Source: Gemmataceae bacterium (GTDB taxonomy: Bacteria > Planctomycetota > Planctomycetia > Gemmatales > Gemmataceae). From it: a stretch of DNA of 5,694 bases. The translations under genes and the position numbers were made by a program. Under the pieces are notes generated by a model. The model searched no databases and was not told where the DNA came from. It saw nothing but the letters and a program-made list of their open reading frames with translations. How positions within the stretch are numbered: the first letter of the stretch is position 1; each line of letters begins with the position of its first letter. Positions 1-4,647 of the stretch are shown here, piece after piece. The stretch is from assembly GCA_026418875.1 (NCBI GenBank), contig JAOAAM010000030.1, positions 1-5,694 of the forward strand. Direction: 5' to 3'.

Positions 1-1
1 G

Positions 2-319
2 CCGTTGTATCGCATTCAGGTGGGTAAAGAGACGTTCTGGGCGCGAGACGACGCCCACAAGGAGGAGATCCTCGCCGGTCTGCGGGCCAACGCCAAGCCC
101 GAGATCACCCGCTTCAAAGGTCTGGGCGAGATGGATGCGAAAGTGCTGGCCGAGACAACGCTGGACCCGCGGAAGCGCACCCTGCTGCAAGTGCAAATCG
201 ACTCGAATTTGGAGGCGGACCGGATGTTCGTATCGCTTCTTGGCAAGGATCCATCGGAGCGGTATCGTTTCATCATGGAATCCGCGGCGTTGGCGGTCGC
301 GGAGGAGTTGGACGTGTGA
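2..319 (+). CDS. gyrB: DNA gyrase subunit B, C-terminal end (partial)
   Basis: This is the last 105 residues of a type IIA topoisomerase B subunit; the gene begins before the window. GyrB is the ATPase and TOPRIM subunit of gyrase, which introduces negative supercoils into DNA with GyrA. Seen in the sequence: PLYRIQVGK near the left edge (the usual PPLY[RK] strand) and then ITRFKGLGEMDAKVLAETTLDP, the family's conserved [QT]R[YF]KGLGEM...L.ETT.DP block at about residues 33-55. It is followed by the RTLLQV segment and a terminal acidic stretch ending ELDV, as in many GyrB proteins ([NE]LDI/V). It ends at TGA 317-319, 40 nt before the small heat-shock gene. The ATPase domain and the TOPRIM acidic residues lie outside the window. 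ParE shares these motifs, so GyrB is favoured by the tail sequence but not proven. Confidence 0.9.
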   Translation, partial: PLYRIQVGKETFWARDDAHKEEILAGLRANAKPEITRFKGLGEMDAKVLAETTLDPRKRTLLQVQIDSNLEADRMFVSLLGKDPSERYRFIMESAALAVAEELDV

Positions 320-345
320 GGGCGTGAAAGACCGCGTCCAAAGAC

Positions 346-350
346 GGAGA
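346..350 (+). promoter_or_regulatory. Ribosome binding site for hsp20
   Basis: GGAGA lies 9 nt before the ATG at 360. An in-frame GTG at 324 would add 12 mostly basic residues, but it has no purine-rich site at proper spacing: the nearest GGAGGAG, at 301-307, is 16 nt away and inside gyrB. This site therefore favours the ATG at 360. Confidence 0.6.
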
Positions 351-359
351 CGAGCGGCG

Positions 360-725
360 ATGGCGCACGACACGTTTCGCTTCCTACCCTGGTTCCTCCC
401 GATTCCTGAAGCCGCTCGGCAACCAGACTGGCAGCCGGCCGTGGACATTTATCGCTCTCGTCGGGGCTGGTTGTTGAAATTCGACCTGGCCGGCGTCAGA
501 CCGCAAGACATCGAACTGACCCTGTCCGGAAATCTCCTCACGGTTCGCGGCGTCCGGCGGGATTGCGTCCACGAAGAGGGTTTCTGTCATTACCGCATGG
601 AGATCGCCTACAGCCGCTTCGAGCGCCAGGTCGAGATTCCCGGTCCCATCACCAACGCCACGATCTCGACGGAGTATCGAGACGGTATGCTGTACATTCG
701 CATCCTCTGGGAGGGTGTTCCGTGA
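360..725 (+). CDS. Small heat-shock protein, Hsp20/alpha-crystallin family
   Basis: A 121-residue protein of the small heat-shock family, an ATP-independent cytoplasmic holdase that binds unfolding proteins. The alpha-crystallin domain spans about residues 23-116. It starts with W-x-P-AVDIYRS, continues with LLKFDLAGVRPQDIELTLSGNLLTV (the usual 'dlPGv.kedI.v.v.gn.L.i.G' strands), then YSRFERQVEIPGPI (the conserved Y-G-x-F-x-R-x-x-x-L-P strand) and EYRDGMLYIRI (the A-x-x-x-G-V-L motif, with the alanine replaced by serine at 103). The N-terminal arm is short and aromatic (FRFLPWFLP). The protein stops right after the last strand (WEGVP), so the C-terminal tail with the I-x-I/V anchor is missing. 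The start at ATG 360 has GGAGA upstream. Its stop overlaps the GTG of lon (GTGA, 722-725), which implies translational coupling with the protease. No CIRCE element or separate heat-shock promoter is seen in the 40-nt gap after gyrB. Confidence 0.88.
   Translation: MAHDTFRFLPWFLPIPEAARQPDWQPAVDIYRSRRGWLLKFDLAGVRPQDIELTLSGNLLTVRGVRRDCVHEEGFCHYRMEIAYSRFERQVEIPGPITNATISTEYRDGMLYIRILWEGVP
709..715 (+). promoter_or_regulatory. Ribosome binding site that fixes the lon start
   Basis: GGGAGGG sits 6 nt before the GTG at 722, inside the last codons of hsp20. It supports GTG 722 as the lon start. The frame is open further upstream to ATG 563, but the intervening 53 codons overlap hsp20 and do not resemble Lon. 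Confidence 0.7.
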
Positions 726-3145
726 ACGAGGACGTCTCCCCACGGCCCGACGGTGACTCCGAAGCCATCACGAATAATCCCGAATCCGACTCCCCCACGC
801 CGACGGAATTGGTGCTGCCCGTTTTGCCGTTGAAAAACACGGTGCTGTTCCCATTTTTGTTCGCTCCCTTGTCGGTGGGTCGGCCGGCATCGGTGGCCGC
901 CGTCGAAGCGGCGCTGGCGAATGAGGAAAAAACCCTCGTTACCGTGGCGCAACGGAACACGGACAGCGACGCACCGACCGAGGCCGACCTGTACCAGATC
1001 GGCACCCGTGCCGTCGTGAAAAAGATGGCCCGCAGCGACGACTCGCTTGAACTGCTGGTCCAAGGAATGGAGCGGGTGCTCCTGAAGCGGGTCGAATTCG
1101 TGGACGGCTACATGCGGGCGGCTGTCGAAATCCTGCCCCTCCCCGACGATAGCGGTCCCGAAGTCGACGCCCTCTACCGCGCCGTGGTGGACTTGGCCAG
1201 CAGAGCCATCGAGATCGCCCAGCCGCAGGCGGTTGCCGGGGTCAAGCAGGTGGTCGCGGGGGCACCCGACCCGATCCGCCTTGTCTACCTTCTCGGCTCA
1301 ATGCTCAGCTTGGAGGTGCAAAAAGAGCAAGCGCTCCTCGAAGCCAACACTCGCGCCGAGGCGCTCCGCCTGCTTCACGGCTATCTCACGCATGAGGTTC
1401 AAGTCCTCGAACTGCGGGCCAAGATCGCTTCCCAGGCCCAAAGCGAGATCAGCAAGGAACAGCGCGAGTACATGCTCCGGCAGCAGCTTCGCGCGATTCA
1501 GGAGGAGTTGGGGGAGAAAAGCCCGGAAAAGGCCGAAGTCGAGGCCCTGCGCCAGCGGCTGGAGGAAGCCGATTTGCCCGAGGATGTCCGTCGCGAGGCG
1601 GAACGGAGCCTGGCTCGCTTGGAACGGCTCCCACCCATGGCACCGGATCATCAGGTCACCCGATCGCACCTCGAACTGATCCTCGAATTGCCCTGGAACA
1701 AAGTGACCGAGGATCAACTCGACTTGGCCCACACCCGTGCCATCCTCGATGAGGATCATTTCGATCTGGAAGACGTCAAACAGCGGATCGTCGAACACTT
1801 GGCGGTTCTGAAGCTCAACCCGAAGGCCAAAGCCCCGATCCTCTGCTTTGTCGGTCCTCCGGGCGTCGGCAAGACGTCTTTGGGGCAGTCGATTGCGCGG
1901 TCGATGGGCCGAAAGTTCGAGCGGATGAGTCTCGGCGGTTTGCATGATGAGGCTGAGTTGCGCGGCCATCGACGCACTTACATCGGCGCGATGCCTGGGC
2001 GGATCATCCAATCAATTCGGCGGGCCGGCGTCAAAAACCCGCTCATCATGCTGGATGAGATCGACAAATTGGGTCGCGATTTTCGCGGCGATCCTGCCTC
2101 GGCCTTGCTCGAGGTGCTCGACCCGGCACAGAACCACACCTTCCGCGACAACTATCTCGACCTGCCCTTCGACTTGTCGAAGGTGTTTTTCATCGCCACG
2201 GCCAACACCCTCGACACGCTGCCCCGACCTCTGCTCGATCGGATGGAGGTGCTTCGGCTTTCGGGTTACACCGAGGAAGAGAAGTTTGAGATTGCCCGAC
2301 GCTACATCCTGCCGCGGGTTCTCAGCGAGTCGGGGATCAAACCGGAGTTGGTGACGTTGCCCGACGAGACGCTGCGGGCGGTCATTCAGGGTTACACCCG
2401 GGAAGCGGGATGCCGTCAATTGGAGCGGGCATTGGCTCGATTGATGCGGAAGCTGGCCGTTCGATTCGCGGACGGGCAGTCAGAGCCGGTGGTCGTGGCT
2501 CGGGACGAGTTGGTGGAGTTGCTTGGTCCCCCGCTGTTCCTCCCGGATCGACAGCGCCGGGAACTGCCGCCCGGCGTGGCGGTTGGTCTGGCTTGGACCG
2601 AGACGGGGGGCGAGGTGCTGTACATCGAGGCCTCGCTGCTCCCGGGCCGACACATCCTTCGCTTGACCGGCCAACTCGGGAAGGTGATGCGGGAGTCGGC
2701 GAAGACAGCCCAAAGCTATGTCTGGTCGCATGCCGAGCAGTGGGGGATCGATCCCGCCGTCATTAAATCATCGGGTGTCCATATCCACGTGCCGGCGGGG
2801 GCCGTGCCGAAGGACGGTCCCTCGGCCGGGGTAGCCCTGATTAGCGCGCTCACCTCCCTCTACTCCGGAATTCCCGCCCGGAGCGATACCGCCATGACCG
2901 GCGAAATCACGTTGGCGGGGCTGGTCCTGCCGATTGGCGGGGGCAAAGAAAAAGTCCTCGCCGCTCGTCGCGCGGGCTTGAAACGGGTTATTCTGCCGAA
3001 GGACAATGAAAAGGACACGCGCGAGTTGCCCGAGAATGTCCGCCGCGAAATGGAGATCATCTTCGCCGAGCGGATCGACGACGTCTTGGCCGCCGTCCTC
3101 CCTGACTTGATGACCCGGCGGCAGCAGTTCGCGACGAGCAAGTGA
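722..3145 (+). CDS. lon: ATP-dependent Lon protease (LonA type)
   Basis: A complete 807-residue LonA, normal for the family. It forms a cytoplasmic hexameric AAA+ serine protease that unfolds and degrades damaged proteins and some regulators. Domains in order: an acidic Pro/Ser-rich leader (1-28); the substrate-binding LON domain from about 29 (ELVLPVLPLKNTVLFP) to about 225; a helical coiled region with SKEQREYMLRQQLRAIQEEL and the LPW motif; an AAA+ module with Walker A GPPGVGKT at 378-385, pore loop YIGAMPG, Walker B LIMLDEID with Asp445-Glu446, and an arginine finger in PLLDRMEV; and the protease domain with catalytic Ser701 in PKDGPSAG and Lys744 in GGGKEK. The Ser-Lys spacing of 43 equals that of E. 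coli Lon (679/722). The residue before KEK is Gly where Leu, Ile or Val is usual. GTG 722 is chosen from the GGGAGGG site and the 4-nt overlap with hsp20. The tRNA follows 10 nt after the stop. Confidence 0.97.
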   Translation: MNEDVSPRPDGDSEAITNNPESDSPTPTELVLPVLPLKNTVLFPFLFAPLSVGRPASVAAVEAALANEEKTLVTVAQRNTDSDAPTEADLYQIGTRAVVKKMARSDDSLELLVQGMERVLLKRVEFVDGYMRAAVEILPLPDDSGPEVDALYRAVVDLASRAIEIAQPQAVAGVKQVVAGAPDPIRLVYLLGSMLSLEVQKEQALLEANTRAEALRLLHGYLTHEVQVLELRAKIASQAQSEISKEQREYMLRQQLRAIQEELGEKSPEKAEVEALRQRLEEADLPEDVRREAERSLARLERLPPMAPDHQVTRSHLELILELPWNKVTEDQLDLAHTRAILDEDHFDLEDVKQRIVEHLAVLKLNPKAKAPILCFVGPPGVGKTSLGQSIARSMGRKFERMSLGGLHDEAELRGHRRTYIGAMPGRIIQSIRRAGVKNPLIMLDEIDKLGRDFRGDPASALLEVLDPAQNHTFRDNYLDLPFDLSKVFFIATANTLDTLPRPLLDRMEVLRLSGYTEEEKFEIARRYILPRVLSESGIKPELVTLPDETLRAVIQGYTREAGCRQLERALARLMRKLAVRFADGQSEPVVVARDELVELLGPPLFLPDRQRRELPPGVAVGLAWTETGGEVLYIEASLLPGRHILRLTGQLGKVMRESAKTAQSYVWSHAEQWGIDPAVIKSSGVHIHVPAGAVPKDGPSAGVALISALTSLYSGIPARSDTAMTGEITLAGLVLPIGGGKEKVLAARRAGLKRVILPKDNEKDTRELPENVRREMEIIFAERIDDVLAAVLPDLMTRRQQFATSK

Positions 3146-3155
3146 TCCTTCATCA

Positions 3156-3240
3156 GGCCGCGTGGCGGAATGGCAGACGCAGGGGACTTAAAACCCCCTC
3201 TCCGGTCACGGAGGTGCGGGTTCGAGTCCCGCCGCGGCCA
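3156..3240 (+). tRNA. tRNA-Leu (anticodon UAA)
   Basis: This is an 85-nt class II tRNA. The acceptor stem GGCCGCG (3156-3162) pairs perfectly with CGCGGCC (3233-3239), with discriminator A at 3240. The D stem GCG (3165-3167) pairs with CGC (3178-3180). The anticodon loop CTTAAAA (3187-3193) has TAA at 3189-3191 and reads UUA and UUG. The long variable arm CTCCG/CGGAG (3200-3204 with 3209-3213, loop GTCA) is typical of leucine, serine and bacterial tyrosine tRNAs. The T arm GCGGG-TTCGAGT-CCCGC is perfect (3216-3232). The CCA end is not encoded, since GCT follows. The anticodon stem GGGGA/CCCCC has four GC pairs and an A-C opposition next to the loop (3186 with 3194). It starts 10 nt after the lon stop, so it may be cut out of the lon transcript unless a promoter lies within lon. 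Confidence 0.96.
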
Positions 3241-3399
3241 GCTTGCTCTCCCGTCTTGATCGATGGCGTCCGAGGCCATGCGGGTCGGGCAGGCCGTGAT
3301 CAAAGCTGTCAACGGCATGACCACCTCTGAGTGCGACTGCGGGCGATTCAATGAAAAAAAGGCGAGAACTCACGACACTTTCGCGCGAGGTTCCTCTGC

Positions 3400-3413
3400 G
3401 GCATTAGAATTGC
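3400..3413 (+). promoter_or_regulatory. Candidate sigma-54 (RpoN) promoter for the DUF1559 gene
   Basis: GGCA at 3400-3403 and TTGC at 3410-3413 give the GG-N10-GC geometry of sigma-54 -24/-12 elements. Against TGGCAC-N5-TTGC, 8 of 10 fixed bases match; the first T and the C after GGCA differ. The predicted start of transcription, about 12 nt downstream, would leave a leader of roughly 35 nt before ATG 3460. The same stretch contains TAGAAT (3405-3410), a fair sigma-70 -10 box, but no matching -35 lies 16-18 nt upstream. The call rests on the motif alone. Confidence 0.35.
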
Positions 3414-3447
3414 GAAGGGTTAGCCCAGTTCACGAAACTCGACTCTC

Positions 3448-3453
3448 AGGGGG
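3448..3453 (+). promoter_or_regulatory. Ribosome binding site for the DUF1559 gene
   Basis: AGGGGG lies 6 nt before ATG 3460. This ATG places the prepilin cleavage site at residues 8-9, the usual short leader length, so the site and the leader agree on the start. Confidence 0.6.
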
Positions 3454-3459
3454 CTTGAA

Positions 3460-4497
3460 ATGTCGAAACGTTGCCGGGAGGGCTTCACGCTGATCGAGCT
3501 GTTGGTCGTCATCGCGATCATTGCCGTCTTGATTGGTCTGTTGTTGCCGGCTGTCCAGAAGGTCCGCGAGGCGGCGGCCCGGGTAAAGTGCCAGAATAAT
3601 ATCAAACAATTGGCCCTCGCTGTCCATAATTACGAAAGCACGCACGGAGTTTTTCCCCCCAGCATGCTGGCACCGCTGGGGGCGACCTTCGGCACCAACA
3701 ACGGATCTTGGTCCGTGCATGGCCGAATCCTGGCCTACATTGAGCAGGGGAATGCCGGAGTCCTCGTCGATCTGGAATCAGGTTGGGACAGCCCGACAAA
3801 TCGCGCCAGCGGCGTGCCGACCATGCGCATCCCCGTGTTCATGTGCCCCTCCGAGATCAACGACACCGTTCGGACACGCAGCGGAGCGCCCTACGTCTAC
3901 CCCGTGAATTACGGGTTCAACTTCGGGACCTGGCACGTGTGGGATCCCGCGACTGGCCGGGGTGGCGATGGCTGCTTCTACCCGAATGCTCGACTCAAAG
4001 CCACGAACATTTACGATGGGATGAGCAACACTTTGATGATCGCTGAAGTGAAAGCTTTCACCCCGTACAGTCGAAACATGACCACTCCGCCGCCCGATGT
4101 TCCACCGGCGACCGAAGCGGAGGTGGCAGCGCTGGTGATCGCGGCACCGGACAAGAAGATGGGGCCGGATACGAATGATTGCACGGGCCACACGGAGTGG
4201 CCTGATGGCCGAGTGCACCACAGCGGCTTCACCACGACTTTGCCTCCCAATGCCCGAGTGTTGGTCAATGTCGGCGGGATCGAGTACGATGCGGACTTCA
4301 ACTCGCGTCAGGAAGGAAGCAGTGCCACCATTCCGACCCGGGCCGCCATCACTGCCCGAAGTTATCATGCAGGGGGAATCGTCAACGTGGCATTGATGGA
4401 TGGATCGGTTCGCTCGGTCAACCAGAACATCAGCTTGGCGACATGGAGGGCCTTGGGGACACGGGCAGGCAAGGAGCCCGTGGTCCTTCCCGACTGA
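3460..4497 (+). CDS. DUF1559 prepilin-like protein
   Basis: A complete 345-residue protein of the DUF1559 family, abundant in planctomycetes. Its molecular role is not established; it is probably a type II/IV pseudopilin-like surface or periplasmic protein anchored by its N-terminal helix. Seen in the sequence: the short leader MSKRCREG, then FTLIELLVVIAIIAVLIGLL, with prepilin peptidase cleavage expected between Gly8 and Phe9 and Glu at +5. This is followed by the family signature LLPAVQKVREAAARVKCQNN, then IKQLALAVHNYESTHGVFPPS. Later come FMCPSE, YGFNFGTW, IYDGMSNTLMIAEV and CTGHTEWPDGRVHHSGFTTTLPPN, and finally SYHAGGIVNVALMDGSVR near residues 301-318. In this last motif ten residues separate His303 from Asp314-Gly315, where the usual spacing is nine. 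The gene has its own upstream spacer and a downstream hairpin, so it is probably transcribed alone. Neighbouring genes do not reveal its partner. Confidence 0.93.
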   Translation: MSKRCREGFTLIELLVVIAIIAVLIGLLLPAVQKVREAAARVKCQNNIKQLALAVHNYESTHGVFPPSMLAPLGATFGTNNGSWSVHGRILAYIEQGNAGVLVDLESGWDSPTNRASGVPTMRIPVFMCPSEINDTVRTRSGAPYVYPVNYGFNFGTWHVWDPATGRGGDGCFYPNARLKATNIYDGMSNTLMIAEVKAFTPYSRNMTTPPPDVPPATEAEVAALVIAAPDKKMGPDTNDCTGHTEWPDGRVHHSGFTTTLPPNARVLVNVGGIEYDADFNSRQEGSSATIPTRAAITARSYHAGGIVNVALMDGSVRSVNQNISLATWRALGTRAGKEPVVLPD

Positions 4498-4523
4498 GAC
4501 TTTCGAGGGGGAAACTTGAGCAA

Positions 4524-4566
4524 TTCGGGGCGTTCGTCAGCGGCCTTGTGTGGCGAGCGCCCCGAA
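4524..4566 (+). terminator. Hairpin downstream of the DUF1559 gene, probable transcript end
   Basis: TTCGGGGCGTTCG (4524-4536) pairs with CGAGCGCCCCGAA (4554-4566): 13 pairs including one T-G, closing a 17-nt loop. It begins 26 nt after the stop at 4497. No T tract follows (GATCCAG comes next), so it is not a classic intrinsic terminator. It may act as a U-tract-free terminator, a Rho-associated end or a 3'-end stabiliser. Confidence 0.5.
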
Positions 4567-4589
4567 GATCCAGTACACTTTGCCAATTC

Positions 4590-4602
4590 TTATCGTCGAT
4601 AA
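4590..4602. promoter_or_regulatory. Perfect palindrome, candidate operator upstream of the porin
   Basis: TTATCG-T-CGATAA is a perfect inverted repeat with 6-bp arms around a single base, 45 nt before the porin ATG. It fits the general T-N11-A dyad of LysR-type regulators, but many dimeric regulators bind such sites, so no regulator is named. It overlaps AACGTT (4601-4606). Confidence 0.3.
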
Positions 4603-4635
4603 CGTTCCTAACAGTGCATCAACAGAGCCAGGGGC

Positions 4636-4641
4636 AAAGGA
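4636..4641 (+). promoter_or_regulatory. Ribosome binding site for the porin gene
   Basis: AAAGGA lies 6 nt before ATG 4648. Starting here gives a plausible signal peptide with arginines at positions 2 and 5. The in-frame TTG at 4642 overlaps the spacing and is less likely. Confidence 0.5.
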
Positions 4642-4647
4642 TTGCTC

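Noticed and set aside
366..380. CACGACACGTTTCGC at the start of hsp20 resembles CACGACACTTTCGC at 3371-3384
   Set aside because: The first copy lies in coding sequence, the match is short, and no third copy or symmetry is seen. Chance is likely.
563..721. In-frame upstream extension of lon to ATG 563
   Set aside because: The added 53 residues are out-of-frame hsp20 sequence with no Lon similarity. GTG 722 has a GGGAGGG site at correct spacing.
1298..2011. 237-codon open frame on the minus strand within lon
   Set aside because: It is the complement of a strongly conserved Lon coding region and shows no recognisable protein features. Long antisense frames are common in GC-rich genes.
3156..3240. 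tRNA-Leu as an integration site for a mobile element
   Set aside because: No integrase gene and no direct repeat of the tRNA 3' end are seen in the window.
3256..3303. Nested inverted repeats after the tRNA (TTGATC/GATCAA around ATGGC/GCCAT)
   Set aside because: The inner stem is only 5 bp, the outer arms are 36 nt apart, and no T tract follows. This is too weak to call a terminator.
3142..3330. Small + strand open frame covering the tRNA
   Set aside because: Its middle part is translated tRNA sequence, a well-known false protein call.
2860..3351. 163-codon minus-strand frame across the end of lon and the tRNA
   Set aside because: It reads the complement of lon and the tRNA (including the typical false [16 protein letters not shown] stretch) and has no independent support.
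3351..3407. Possible 18-codon peptide starting ATG AAA AAA
   Set aside because: There is no ribosome binding site and no family resemblance, and it ends inside the promoter candidate.
4580..4604. Sigma-70 promoter for the porin using TTGCCA (4580-4585) and GATAAC (4599-4604)
   Set aside because: The spacer is only 13 bp, and no good -10 lies 16-18 bp downstream of TTGCCA.
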